64,000 nucleotides of DNA from Ardenticatenaceae bacterium (GTDB lineage Bacteria; Chloroflexota; Anaerolineae; Promineifilales; Promineifilaceae): contig JASJCR010000013.1 of NCBI GenBank assembly GCA_030065875.1, forward strand, positions 17,645-81,644. Reading direction: 5' to 3'. Made by a program: the position numbers and the translations under genes. The notes under the pieces are model-generated. The model was given only the letters and a program-made list of their open reading frames with translations. It did not search any database and had not been told where the DNA came from. Shown here one piece after another: positions 25,783 to 34,999 of this stretch (within the stretch, counting starts at the first letter, position 1; every line of letters starts with the position of its first letter).

Positions 25783-27741
25783 TTATTTCGCCACCATTTT
25801 GATTTGCTTTAATATCAGCCAGTTTTCATTCCCTTCATGGGTCAGGGGGGAACCCGTTTGGGGATCGATTACGCGCACAACCAGCTTGTAAACCCCGGCC
25901 GGGATCTCCGGATTGACCACAATATCAAAATCCCACCGCACAATTTCACCCGGCTGCCATGATTGAGGTGGATAAAAACGACGGAGGTCATTTTCCCGCT
26001 CGATGATGCCGCCCCAAACGTTGCCCTGCTCATCTTCGAGCATCACGGTGGGCATGAATCCGGCCGGCAAAGGGGAGTCTACCGACCAATAAAGGGTGAC
26101 CGGAATCCAGGTGCTAGGCGGATGAAGAAAGTGATCGGCGGTCATAAAAGAATCCTGAGCCAGGCGATATCCTTCCAGGTTAACGCTGTTTGGATAAGAG
26201 ACGCGAAGTGGGGTGGCCGAGAGGGGGAGATCGGAAAATTGATATTGCAGCGCGTACGCTTTGACGTCAACCCCGGCCGGAAAAACCTCGGTGACCAGCG
26301 GAAACCGTTCTCCCAACCAGTTTTGCACGATTCTTCTTTGATCACCCAGGTAATTTGGCAAGCCGTTTCCGGGTGCGTCGGTACCCGCCTGAACGAGCCA
26401 CAATACGTCAGAGTCAAAATAGGGAGTCAACCCTTCTGCAATCTCCTCCTCAGTTTCAACGTTATTTGACAGCGGGGTTTCAAACGGCTGCTTAAAATAG
26501 TGGCCAAAAATCATTTGATACCAGTTGAGGTGAATGACCACCGTATCGCTATCTGTTTTTTGCCGTTCCACAAACTCGGCCGCCGCCCGAAAATTTTCCT
26601 GCTGTTTAATCGGCTGTCGCATCTCCTGCTGACCCGCGAACATAAATAGAAAAATCGCGCCGATAAAAACACCCTGAAACCAGTTAATCTTCCCGTTTTT
26701 GCCCAGTATGGCCGTCGAAAGGATAAAAGAGAGGGGAATGATGGCAAACGAAAAGGGTTTAGTGGTGAAAAACTGGACGGAAACAATGACGTATACGATC
26801 AGGCCAAAGGAGGTCAGCAGCCACAGCGTCCAGGCGTAGGACGAGGCCCAGTCGCGAAAATTGGCTATCGCCACCGCCAAAACCAGAAGAAGCAGGAGCA
26901 GGCCCTCGTTCCCTGAAAAATTTAAAAGCGATTGAAAATCGAGAAGGGTTTTGGCTGCCCCCAAAAAAGTGGGATAAAGATTTCCAATACCGAGATCGCC
27001 CCCGCCCTGGGTCCCGGTGGTAAAAATGTTGTAGAAGTATGGCAGAATGGCCAGCCCGACCAGCGAAAGGGGGACTAATCCAAACAGAGCCTCGGCCGGC
27101 CGGCGCGGTGCCCGCCAAAGAAGCAGCAAAGCGATGACGGGGATAGCGGTGACGGCCAAGACGTGCATGTAAACCGCTGCGGTGAGGGTCACAAAGATAA
27201 TCGCCAGGCGAACCCACAGCGGCCGCGTTTTTTGATAATCGATGGTCAGGGCCGCCCATACGGCCGTGGCGGTCAAAAATAAGACCGGGGAGTACATGCG
27301 CACATCCTGATGTTGATAAACGATCAGGGGATTTAGGGCGAACAACAGGGTTGCTACGGCCGCGCGCGGGTGCCCCATCTCTTTTTTGCCGATCTGGTAG
27401 ACGATCGCTACCGTTAACATGCCGAGTAAGGCGGGGAGGGTTCTGAGCGCTAAATCGGTATCGCCCGTCAGCTGACGCCACGGTTTGATAAAGGCGAAGA
27501 AAAATAGCGGATGGCGATTCAGGGTTAAATCCGCCATATGTGTAAACAAGGTGCTGTACGGCAGGTCAGAAAAATGCAGGCTGGCCCCTTCATCGCCACC
27601 TAGACTTCGCCAGGTGAGTTGGGGCAGACGCGTCAGGGCGGAAATTAGCAAAATGCCAAGATAGGTGAGCGTGCGAGAAGCCTGGCTAGATAATTTTAGC
27701 GAGGTCATTTTTCTCTCGACTATGAAATCTGACAGCGTCAT
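25783..27741 (-). CDS. GT39/PMT-like membrane glycosyltransferase inside the purine cluster
   Basis: This 652-residue protein has about a dozen hydrophobic segments in residues 20-370. An early loop contains '[13 protein letters not shown]', the acidic motif of GT-C enzymes that use polyprenyl-phosphate sugars, followed by '[14 protein letters not shown]'. The C-terminal ~250 residues are soluble and beta-rich ('[19 protein letters not shown]'), presumably outside the membrane. It starts 11 bases after purC and ends ~20 bases before purE, so it is co-transcribed with purine genes. ATG 27708 is an alternative start. A second protein of the same architecture is at 42838. The acceptor is unknown. 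Confidence 0.8.
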   Translation of the reverse strand: MTLSDFIVERKMTSLKLSSQASRTLTYLGILLISALTRLPQLTWRSLGGDEGASLHFSDLPYSTLFTHMADLTLNRHPLFFFAFIKPWRQLTGDTDLALRTLPALLGMLTVAIVYQIGKKEMGHPRAAVATLLFALNPLIVYQHQDVRMYSPVLFLTATAVWAALTIDYQKTRPLWVRLAIIFVTLTAAVYMHVLAVTAIPVIALLLLWRAPRRPAEALFGLVPLSLVGLAILPYFYNIFTTGTQGGGDLGIGNLYPTFLGAAKTLLDFQSLLNFSGNEGLLLLLLVLAVAIANFRDWASSYAWTLWLLTSFGLIVYVIVSVQFFTTKPFSFAIIPLSFILSTAILGKNGKINWFQGVFIGAIFLFMFAGQQEMRQPIKQQENFRAAAEFVERQKTDSDTVVIHLNWYQMIFGHYFKQPFETPLSNNVETEEEIAEGLTPYFDSDVLWLVQAGTDAPGNGLPNYLGDQRRIVQNWLGERFPLVTEVFPAGVDVKAYALQYQFSDLPLSATPLRVSYPNSVNLEGYRLAQDSFMTADHFLHPPSTWIPVTLYWSVDSPLPAGFMPTVMLEDEQGNVWGGIIERENDLRRFYPPQSWQPGEIVRWDFDIVVNPEIPAGVYKLVVRVIDPQTGSPLTHEGNENWLILKQIKMVAK

Positions 27742-27752
27742 AAAAAAGAAAA

Positions 27753-28706
27753 TTATCCTTCAAGAAGGGCGATCTGACGTCGGATGCGCGGTTCGGCCGG
27801 AATCTCGGCCGGCTCAAATGTCCGGCCGGTCAATTTTTCATAGGCGGCGATATACCTTTCGGCCACCGCGACCCGGAAATCATCCGGCATCTGGGGTGGC
27901 TCGCCATCACCACGATAACCCTGTTTGGCATACCATTTGCGCAAAAATTCCTTGTCGAAGTTTTCCGGTTCACGGCCGTGTCCCCAGCTGTCAGCGATCC
28001 AAAAGCGGCTTGAGTCCGGCGTGTGAATCTCATCGATCAGGGCTAGACGGCCGTTGATTATCCCCATTTCGTATTTGGTATCCACCAAAATCAAGCCCGC
28101 CGCGGCCGCCAGCTTCTGACCGCGTTTGAAAACCGCGATCGCCGCTGCCTTAATTTCTTGCCACATCTCCGGTGAGACAATCTGCCGGGCTAATATTTCT
28201 TCTTCAGTAATGCGCTCGTCGTGTTCCCCCTGAGCGGCCTTTGTGGTCGGGGTGATGATCGGCTCCGGCAGCCGGTCGTATTTTTGCAGCCCATCCGGCA
28301 GTTCAATTCCGTAGGGGTGCCGGTCACCCTGCTCGTATAAATACCACAGGGAGGTTTTGGTGACGCCGGTGATATAGCCGCGGACCACCACTTCTATGGG
28401 GATCGGTTCCGCCTCGTGAGCCACGGTCACGTTAGGATCAGGCGAGCTGATGACGTGATTATCGACCAGATCGGCCGTCTGTTCAAACCACCACAGGGCC
28501 AGCTGATTGAGAACCTGCCCTTTATACGGGATCAATCCCAAAATTCGGTCAAAGGCGCTTACTCGATCGGTGGTGACCAGTACTCGCCGGCCGTTTTGCA
28601 AATAAACGTCGCGCACTTTCCCCGCATATTTTGGCCCCAATTCATCCAAATGGGTTTCGGATAAGCAGTGGGGGAGCGAGTTGTGAAGTTGGGCTGTCGG
28701 AATCAT
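27753..28706 (-). CDS. purC: Phosphoribosylaminoimidazole-succinocarboxamide synthase
   Basis: PurC adds aspartate to CAIR using ATP (step 7). The 317 residues include 'YAGKVRDVYL', 'VVRGYITGVTKTSLWYLY', 'IITPTTKAAQGEHDERI' and 'DTKYEMGI...ALIDEIHTPDSSRFW', matching the longer SAICAR synthetase type. It lies downstream of purL and the HAD gene and upstream of the glycosyltransferase. A 'gagtcctgagtcctaag' microrepeat array fills the gap to the HAD gene. Confidence 0.97.
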   Translation of the reverse strand: MIPTAQLHNSLPHCLSETHLDELGPKYAGKVRDVYLQNGRRVLVTTDRVSAFDRILGLIPYKGQVLNQLALWWFEQTADLVDNHVISSPDPNVTVAHEAEPIPIEVVVRGYITGVTKTSLWYLYEQGDRHPYGIELPDGLQKYDRLPEPIITPTTKAAQGEHDERITEEEILARQIVSPEMWQEIKAAAIAVFKRGQKLAAAAGLILVDTKYEMGIINGRLALIDEIHTPDSSRFWIADSWGHGREPENFDKEFLRKWYAKQGYRGDGEPPQMPDDFRVAVAERYIAAYEKLTGRTFEPAEIPAEPRIRRQIALLEG

Positions 28707-28798
28707 GAGGGCTGAGTCCTGAGTCCTAAGTTCTGAGTCCTGAGTGCGAATTGAGCGTACTATCTTAGCACTTTCAACTCAGGACTTTGCACTTCTTT

Positions 28799-29464
28799 TT
28801 AGGACTTCTCACTTAATTTTTCTAAAATATCGGCAATCGTCATCTCTTCTAATGAATTCAATATCAAATCCGCCTGACTAAAATCAAGCTGTTTGGTGAC
28901 GGCATTGGGCACGGCAACCGCTTTCATCCCGGCTTCTTGGGCGGCGATCACCCCGTGGAGCGAATCTTCCAGCGCCACCGCCCGCGAGGGATCAACCTTT
29001 ACGGCCGCGCAGGCGGCCAGATATACGGCCGGATCCGGCTTGGTGCGATTATCAACATCTGTTGAGGTGCGAACCGCGTCAAACTCAAACATCAGACCCA
29101 ACCGAGGCAAATGATAATTGAGCCAGCGAGCCGGTGAGCTGGAGGCGATGGCCATCTTTAAGCCGAGCGTTTTGGCCTCTGCCAGCCGATCAAGTACGCC
29201 GGCCATTGGCCCTCGTTGGGCGATGATTTCCTGATCCCGCTGTCGAACCGATTGATATACTTCTTCTCGGTTAACCGGCCGGTCAAGGTGTGATTCTAAA
29301 TATGCCAGCGCGTCAAACGTGTCCATCGAACCGACATTTTCAAGCCAGCGATCCACCGGGAATTCCAGATCAAACTCGCGGTATATTTCCGACCACGCTT
29401 CAACCGAAGAAGACTCGGTGTCTAGAATGAGGCCATCGAAGTCGAAAATTACTGCATCAAACAT
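28799..29464 (-). CDS. HAD-superfamily phosphatase, beta-phosphoglucomutase-like
   Basis: The 221-residue protein has the HAD nucleophile motif 'FDFDGLILDTE' (Asp8 and Asp10), motif II 'IASSSPARW', a motif III lysine in 'RTKPDPAVYL' and motif IV 'VALEDSLHG'. The cap resembles the PGMB/YcjU type. Substrates are small phosphorylated metabolites. Its place between purL and purC suggests nucleotide or pentose-phosphate housekeeping, but this is only context. It has inverted 'ggtttattggt' microrepeats on the purL side. Confidence 0.88.
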   Translation of the reverse strand: MFDAVIFDFDGLILDTESSSVEAWSEIYREFDLEFPVDRWLENVGSMDTFDALAYLESHLDRPVNREEVYQSVRQRDQEIIAQRGPMAGVLDRLAEAKTLGLKMAIASSSPARWLNYHLPRLGLMFEFDAVRTSTDVDNRTKPDPAVYLAACAAVKVDPSRAVALEDSLHGVIAAQEAGMKAVAVPNAVTKQLDFSQADLILNSLEEMTIADILEKLSEKS

Positions 29465-29469
29465 AAATA

Positions 29470-29600
29470 ATGGTTGGTTGTTGGTTTATTGGTTATTAGT
29501 TTATTGGTTTAATTGTTTATTGGTCTACTATTTCACAGCTACATAAATACACCAATAACCAATACACTATTACACCATTAGACTGATACACCAATAACCC
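29470..29600. repeat. 'GGTTTATTGG' microrepeat array with inverted half
   Basis: Words such as 'ggtttattggttattag' on the left are answered by 'caccaataaccaataca' on the right, which would give a long imperfect hairpin between purL and the HAD gene. The same words fill 20820-20935 between purM and purD. Confidence 0.75.
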
Positions 29601-29601
29601 G

Positions 29602-32600
29602 CTACCTAATTGCTTTGATTCCATTAACAAACAGCGCCAGCCCCAAATTGCCGGCCTGGCCGTGATGATAACCGGGATGCTGCCAGGGGAATACGTGATC
29701 TTCCGGATGGGGCATCAACCCCATCACGTTGCCGGCCTCGTTACAGATCGCGGCCACCTGACCAACCGAGCCGTTGGGGTTGTATGGATAAACTGCCTGA
29801 CCGTAGGTTAGGGTAATCCGATTTTCTCGCTCCAGCTGGGCCAGAATCGACTCATTGGCCACGGCAAATCGCCCTTCTCCATGGGCGACCGGGCAGTAGA
29901 TCGGTTCTGTTAACCGTTCGGTAAAGAGGCAGTGGCTGTGTAAATTGGGTTCTAAAACCACCCAGCGACATTCAAAGCGGCTGTCCTGATTGTAAGTTAA
30001 GGTAAACGGCCGCTCATGCGCAGATTTTAATCCACCCGACAGCAGACCGGATTTTACGAGAGCCTGAAAGCCGTTGCAGATGCCCAAAACCGGCCGGCCG
30101 CTGGCGACAAAATCCGCCAGGTGCTCGCTCAAAAAATGGCGCAAATCCGCCGACCAAACAACGCCTGCCCCCAAATCATCACCATAAGAAAAACCACCCG
30201 GAACCACCAGCATATGATAATCGGCCAGAGATTTATCACCGGCAAGGAGCTGATTCATGTGGATGATTTCTGGCGCGCCACCGGCCAGCTGACACGCCAG
30301 AGCGGCATCGCGATCGCGATTGGTGCCGTTGGCGTGCAAAATTAACACTTTTGGCGCAGATTTTAACGCCGGGGTTGTGGGTTGCGGGCTGCCGTTTGTT
30401 GAAGGAGAAATATCGATGGCGGACGGGGCGCTGCTGATCGTGTGACCGCGAAATGCCTGGTCTAATTCGGCCGCTGTAGAGCGAATCACCCCTCGACCAT
30501 CAACGGTGACCGTCAACATATCCGAAGCGGTGACGTCACCGATTTTCGCCAGGGTTAACCCTTCAAAAAGCGCCTCAAATTTTTCCTGTTTGGCTTTCGG
30601 CACTGTAACCACCAGCCGGCCTAATGACTCAGAAAAAAGAACCTGAGCTTCAGTCAATGGTTGATCGGTTGGCACCTGATAGAGATTGATTTGAGCGCCC
30701 AATCCACTGGCCAGAACCATTTCAGCCAGGGTGACGGCCAGGCCCCCTTCTGAACAGTCGTGTGCGGCTGAAACCAGTCCGGCTTGAATTGCCTGATAGA
30801 GGGTCCGATAAACCGCTAAGCTCTCTTCACTCGGTTGAGGGCAAGTCGAGAGAGACGGATCGATATTCATGATCTCGGCATAGTGGCTGCCCCCGATTTC
30901 ATCTCGGGTGAGGCCCAGGAGATAAATCCCTTCACCGGCCGCTTTAAACGGCATGGTGATCGATTTGGCGACATCCGGCACGATACCCATCGCTGAAATC
31001 AGAAGGGTGCCGGGAATGGCGTGTTTCTGCCCATCTGCTCCAGTGTACTCGTTATTAAGGCTGTCTTTGCCGGAAATATACGGGGTGCCGTAAGCAACGG
31101 CCGCATCGTAGCACCCCTGGGCGCAGCGCACCAGGGCCCCTAATCGGTCGGGTAAATTGGGATTGCCCCAGCAAAAGTTATCTAAAATAGCGATTTGATC
31201 CGGGTCAGCGCCAACAGCTACTGCGTTGCGGATCGCCTCGTCGATAGCCGCCCAGGCCATCGCATAGGGGTCGATTGCTGAAAATTGAGGACACAGACCA
31301 TTTGCCAGGGCGACCGCTTTGACCGGGCCTCCATTTTGGCTGAACTGCGTATCCAGCGGCACGAGCACGGCCGCATCACTTGGACCATGCTGGGCGCGGC
31401 CGACCAGCGGCTTGACGGCGGTGCTGCCCTGCACTTCATGATCGTATTGGCGAATCGTATCTTCTTTGCTGCGAATGTTGGGATGAGCCAGAAGTTTGAG
31501 CAGCGCCCACTGCGGCGGCTTGGGTGGAGCCGGGGGAATTAAATCCAGCGGTGCGGCCGGTGACCATTTGGCGGTCATCCGTCGCTGAGGCAGCCCATCG
31601 TGTAAAAATGCTTCGCTTAAATCACCGACCAGTCGATCCCCGTAAAAAATCTGGAGGCGGGCATCCCCGGAAAATGAACCCAGCACGGTTGCTTCGACAT
31701 CCTGCCGGGCACAAATCTCTTCCAAACGGGCCAAATTTTCGGCCGGGACCGCCAGAACCATCCGCTCCTGAGCTTCACTAAGCCACAATTCCCACGGCTG
31801 CAGACCGGGGTATTTGACCGGAATATTTTTAAGTTGAACGGTGGCCCCCAATTCTTCGCTCATTTCGCCAACGGCCGAGGAGAACCCCCCGGCGCCACAG
31901 TCGGTAATGGCGGTATATAAATTTTCATCGCGAGCGCGCAGAATCACCTCTAGGGTTTGTTTTTCCATGATCGGGTGGCCGATTTGCACGGCCGTACCGG
32001 CAATCTCGGTGGTCGAGGTGTCCATCTCCATGCTGGAGAAGGTCGCTCCCCGCAGGCCGTCGCGGCCGGTTCGGCCGCCAACCGCCACGATCAGGTCGCC
32101 CACGTTGGGCGTGGTGGGGTGCGAGCCAACCGGTAAGATGCCCAGCGAGCCGCAGTAGACGAGCGGGTTGGCCGTATAGCCCACGTCGTAGATGATCGCC
32201 CCGTTGACGGTGGGAATGCCCATTTTGTTGCCGTAATCTTCGATCCCGGCAATGACGCCGGTTTGCACCCGCTGTGGATGGAGAACGCCTTCAGGCAGGC
32301 GGTCGGCCGGGAAATTTTGCGGTCCAAAACAGAGCACGTCGGTGTTGGCGATCGGCCGGGCGCTCACGCCGATGATGTCGCGGATGACGCCTCCGATACC
32401 GGTGTTCGCCCCACCAAACGGTTCGAGGGCTGAGGGATGATTGTGGGTTTCAACTTTAAACGCCAGATCAAATTGATCGGTAAACGCCACAATACCGGCA
32501 TTATCCACAAAGGCGGATTTAACCCACGGTTTGGCTACTTCTTCAGTGGCGGCCCGCAAATAGGTGTTGAGAATTCCGGGAACGGTTTCGCGCTCTCCAT

Positions 32601-33333
32601 CAGGGCCTTCATAATCGATTAAGGCGCGAAAGGTTTTGTGCACGCAATGTTCCGACCACGTTTGGGCCAGCATTTCCAGCTCGATATCGGTTGGTTCTCG
32701 TCCTTCCTGCTGAAAGTAGGTGCGGATCGCCTGCATTTCGGCCAGATTCATCGACAGACGGCGCTCTTTGCTGATCGCTTCCAAAGCGGCGTCATCGACC
32801 TCGGTCACCGGAACCGTTTCCACCAGCCCGGATGCTTCGTGATATTCGATAAACGGCGGGGCAATCGGGGCAACGGCCGTTTGCTGTATGACCGGATTGG
32901 ACAGGAGTTGGGTAGCCAGTTGATCCGCATGCGCGGCGGAGAGCTTACCCCGCAGCAAATACGTTTGGCCGGTGGCGGCGGCCGCGATGTCATAACCCAA
33001 TGACCGGACAGTGCGCACCAAATTTTCGGCGGCCGGGTCAGTTACTCCGGGTAAATAGGTGACGTCGATCTGAATATCGCCATCCTGAACAAGGTCTGAA
33101 AATCCATTTTCGGCGATGGCAAATCGTTCGGTGACCGGGTCAGCTAAAAGAGTCTGGGCAATTTCTTCGACAGCTGATGGCTCAAATGTGCCCTCTAGAA
33201 AATACAGGCGGGCGGGATAACAGCCCTTTAACTTCTCAAAACCCATTCCCTGGGCGGTCTGAACCAAAGAGTGACCGGAAGCGTTGCTCTCCCCCGGCCG
33301 CGGATACACAACAATGCGGACCGTATTAGACAT
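29602..33333 (-). CDS. purL: PurS-PurL-PurQ fusion, phosphoribosylformylglycinamidine synthase
   Basis: This 1243-residue FGAM synthase carries out step 4. Residues 1-~160 contain two PurS-like repeats ('VRIVVYPRPGE', 'IQIDVTYLPGVTDP'). The synthetase core resembles small-type PurL ('TWSEHCVHKTF', 'KVETHNHPSALEPFGGANTGIGG'). The last ~260 residues are a PurQ-type class I amidase with nucleophile 'GICNGFQ' and 'PHPEDH'. Separate purS and purQ are therefore not needed. The start is at 33333, behind 'aagggg'. The track's upstream extension is leader sequence. It is the first gene of the purine cluster and is preceded by a structured leader. Confidence 0.95.
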   Translation of the reverse strand: MSNTVRIVVYPRPGESNASGHSLVQTAQGMGFEKLKGCYPARLYFLEGTFEPSAVEEIAQTLLADPVTERFAIAENGFSDLVQDGDIQIDVTYLPGVTDPAAENLVRTVRSLGYDIAAAATGQTYLLRGKLSAAHADQLATQLLSNPVIQQTAVAPIAPPFIEYHEASGLVETVPVTEVDDAALEAISKERRLSMNLAEMQAIRTYFQQEGREPTDIELEMLAQTWSEHCVHKTFRALIDYEGPDGERETVPGILNTYLRAATEEVAKPWVKSAFVDNAGIVAFTDQFDLAFKVETHNHPSALEPFGGANTGIGGVIRDIIGVSARPIANTDVLCFGPQNFPADRLPEGVLHPQRVQTGVIAGIEDYGNKMGIPTVNGAIIYDVGYTANPLVYCGSLGILPVGSHPTTPNVGDLIVAVGGRTGRDGLRGATFSSMEMDTSTTEIAGTAVQIGHPIMEKQTLEVILRARDENLYTAITDCGAGGFSSAVGEMSEELGATVQLKNIPVKYPGLQPWELWLSEAQERMVLAVPAENLARLEEICARQDVEATVLGSFSGDARLQIFYGDRLVGDLSEAFLHDGLPQRRMTAKWSPAAPLDLIPPAPPKPPQWALLKLLAHPNIRSKEDTIRQYDHEVQGSTAVKPLVGRAQHGPSDAAVLVPLDTQFSQNGGPVKAVALANGLCPQFSAIDPYAMAWAAIDEAIRNAVAVGADPDQIAILDNFCWGNPNLPDRLGALVRCAQGCYDAAVAYGTPYISGKDSLNNEYTGADGQKHAIPGTLLISAMGIVPDVAKSITMPFKAAGEGIYLLGLTRDEIGGSHYAEIMNIDPSLSTCPQPSEESLAVYRTLYQAIQAGLVSAAHDCSEGGLAVTLAEMVLASGLGAQINLYQVPTDQPLTEAQVLFSESLGRLVVTVPKAKQEKFEALFEGLTLAKIGDVTASDMLTVTVDGRGVIRSTAAELDQAFRGHTISSAPSAIDISPSTNGSPQPTTPALKSAPKVLILHANGTNRDRDAALACQLAGGAPEIIHMNQLLAGDKSLADYHMLVVPGGFSYGDDLGAGVVWSADLRHFLSEHLADFVASGRPVLGICNGFQALVKSGLLSGGLKSAHERPFTLTYNQDSRFECRWVVLEPNLHSHCLFTERLTEPIYCPVAHGEGRFAVANESILAQLERENRITLTYGQAVYPYNPNGSVGQVAAICNEAGNVMGLMPHPEDHVFPWQHPGYHHGQAGNLGLALFVNGIKAIR

Positions 33334-33602
33334 ATATCCCCTTCTCTTCCTTAACCATAACCATAAACAAAAGTTGGGAGACAATCTCAAGAAGATTGTC
33401 TCCCATTTTTGTCGCTTCTGGCAAAAATTTTTGACGCTGTAACAGAGAATCGGCGCATTTTTTGGGATGCGCTTAAAAATTAAAGATCTGTACAGGTTTC
33501 AAAATAAAAGCCCTCGCAACAGTTAAATTTACGAGAGCCTGACTGTTAAATTTGGGGTTGTGGGGCGAGGTTTACCATCGTAAACCTGGCTCCCATATTA
33601 TA
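33334..33602 (-). promoter_or_regulatory. purL leader: promoter plus switch-like structured RNA (candidate riboswitch or attenuator)
   Basis: A perfect TATAAT (minus strand, plus 33597-33602) starts a ~260-base leader. Three pairings compete. The first is 'gggagcc' (33588-33594) with 'ggctctc' (33533-33539). The second is hairpin 'aggtttac-gatg-gtaaacct' (33568-33587). The third is a terminator-like pair of stems, 'cctcgc/gcgagg' (33565-33570 with 33512-33517) and 'aacagt/actgtt' (33542-33547 with 33518-33523), followed by 'gcttttatttt'. The third shares bases with the second, and its loop contains one arm of the first. No known purine or PRPP riboswitch consensus is recognised. Confidence 0.55.
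33376..33404. terminator. 12-bp hairpin before purL (terminator or dispersed repeat)
   Basis: Arms 'gggagacaatct' and 'agattgtctccc' form a perfect 12-bp stem over 'caaga'. The plus side is followed by 'attttt', the minus side by 'aacttttg'. On the minus strand it sits 43 bases before the purL start, so it could be a second attenuation point. Its 'caatct.caag.agattg' core resembles the hairpin at 53092. Confidence 0.6.
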
Positions 33603-33654
33603 ACCTGTGTTTTGGGTTTGGCGACTGTACTTTTTTTCACAAACAGAGTAAAGA

Positions 33655-33785
33655 CATCAGACTTCAGATCACAGACTACAGCAGATTAGAGACAAGAGAC
33701 CAAAGATGAGAGATGGGTTTGGTGTAAGGATGAAGAGATTGATTACGAATGAAGTCTGAAGTCTGTCGTCTGAGGTCTGTGGTCT
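33655..33785. repeat. 'GTCTGAAGTCTG' microrepeat array with inverted half
   Basis: 'catcagacttcagatcacag' words on the left face 'gaagtctgaagtctgtcgtc' on the right, ending at the stop of the membrane protein gene. Same family as 16425-16605. Confidence 0.75.
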
Positions 33786-33789
33786 CTTC

Positions 33790-34569
33790 CTAACTCAGAG
33801 TCATCCCCACCATGATCGCTGCGGTTGTGATAAGCAAAAGAAAAGTCAGAATTGGCAGCCACAGCGGCTGCTTGAGTGCGTGACGCAGGCGGGGTGGATC
33901 AAAGGCAATTTCTAGCAGCACAAGGGCCAGCAAACCGGCCAGGAAGGGCTGTCCCGTCAAACCCCACACCCGGCCAAAATAGGCGGCCAGGTAAGCGGCG
34001 GCAAAGACCATCATCAGATTGATGAGAGACAGCGAAACAAATTCGGTTACCGCATAGCGATTTAACCCGGCCGAAATGCGGCGCTGCGTAGGCAGCAGCA
34101 TGGCCGCCAAATACAGCACCCCGACCATCAGCCATAAGAAAAGAGGGCCAAAAGAGTAGTAAAGGGTAATTTCACCCTCATGCCCGTATGATTCCGGCCG
34201 AGACATCAAGGCCAGCATGCTTTCCGTTGCCTGATTGAGATCGATTTGCACGATTAAAAATCCGGCGATCACCAGGAGCGCCAGAACACCAGTGATCCAG
34301 CTGCTGCGAGTAAAATCAACCGTTTTTAAATATTTAAAAGCCGGTCCAGGCTGGGCATCCAGTCGTTTTAGGGCGTTCACGGAAAACGCAAAGGCGACGT
34401 AAACGATTAAAAAGATCATGCCGCCGCGAATGGTTTGGGCTGTGAAAAGCCTGTTAAGGGGAGAAAAAAGGGTGAAGAGCAAAATTAAACCGAGGATATC
34501 GGCCGCCACGGCCGGCAAATAATTAGGTAGAGAAGTGGTTTGGGAAGTGCTCACGTGTGAATTGTTCAT
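33790..34569 (-). CDS. Polytopic membrane protein of unknown function
   Basis: This ~259-residue protein has about seven hydrophobic segments ('ADILGLILLFTLFSPL', 'GGMIFLIVYVAFAFSV', 'WITGVLALLVIAGFLIVQI', and one at the end 'LPILTFLLLITTAAIMVGMTL'). I do not recognise the family. ATG 34569 is chosen over the track's TTG. No Shine-Dalgarno is seen, and the upstream DNA is microrepeat sequence. It lies upstream of the purL leader on the same strand, with a TATAAT between, so probably a separate unit. Confidence 0.7.
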   Translation of the reverse strand: MNNSHVSTSQTTSLPNYLPAVAADILGLILLFTLFSPLNRLFTAQTIRGGMIFLIVYVAFAFSVNALKRLDAQPGPAFKYLKTVDFTRSSWITGVLALLVIAGFLIVQIDLNQATESMLALMSRPESYGHEGEITLYYSFGPLFLWLMVGVLYLAAMLLPTQRRISAGLNRYAVTEFVSLSLINLMMVFAAAYLAAYFGRVWGLTGQPFLAGLLALVLLEIAFDPPRLRHALKQPLWLPILTFLLLITTAAIMVGMTLS

Positions 34570-34999
34570 GGGGTTAATTATCAATAATCAATGGTCAATA
34601 GGCAATAGCCAATGCTTGGTTCTGTTGACGTTTGATTCAATTATGATGTTTTATTTTCAATTTTGCGATTTTTTTTACGACCGTCGATTAAAATCGATAC
34701 CCGTCGACTAAAGCCGACGGCTAATGGGCTGGTTATCTATCAGGTTAGGCCCTTTAGCCCCGCATCCTTTAGCCCCGCATTTTAATGCGGGGGTGAAGAG
34801 ATATCCCGAAGGCCAACCCAACGTTGATCGATCTATTAAGCGTTTCTTACGCCACGGCCAGGTCGTAACACTTCTCGTTATTCTTACCCTATGTTGCAGC
34901 TTTAACGCGATCAATAGCGTTTTGGTCTCAATGACTGATGAATTGATTCATCGGGATGATAGTGCATCATTTTGCGACGAAAATTTGAAAAGGAACAGA
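34570..34999. other. Spacer with TAAA/TTTA-loop hairpins
   Basis: The left part is 'aataatcaatggtcaatagg' microrepeat. The middle has hairpins listed separately. The right part is A/T-rich and leads into the DUF3179 gene. The upstream extension of the track ORF (from 34724) is not coding by appearance. Confidence 0.65.
34681..34795. repeat. Array of TAAA/TTTA-loop hairpins
   Basis: 'cgat-taaa-atcg' (34685-34696), 'ccgtcgac-taaa-gccgacgg' (34701-34720, one mismatch) and 'ccccgcat-ttta-atgcgggg' in the block 'agccccgcattttaatgcgg' (about 34773-34792) follow each other. The first two are the inverse of the 12883-12917 pair. Confidence 0.75.

Noticed and set aside
26759-27481. 240-aa minus-strand ORF within the membrane glycosyltransferase
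   Set aside because: Overlaps the glycosyltransferase in another frame and translates to Arg/Gly-rich sequence without hydrophobic or domain pattern.
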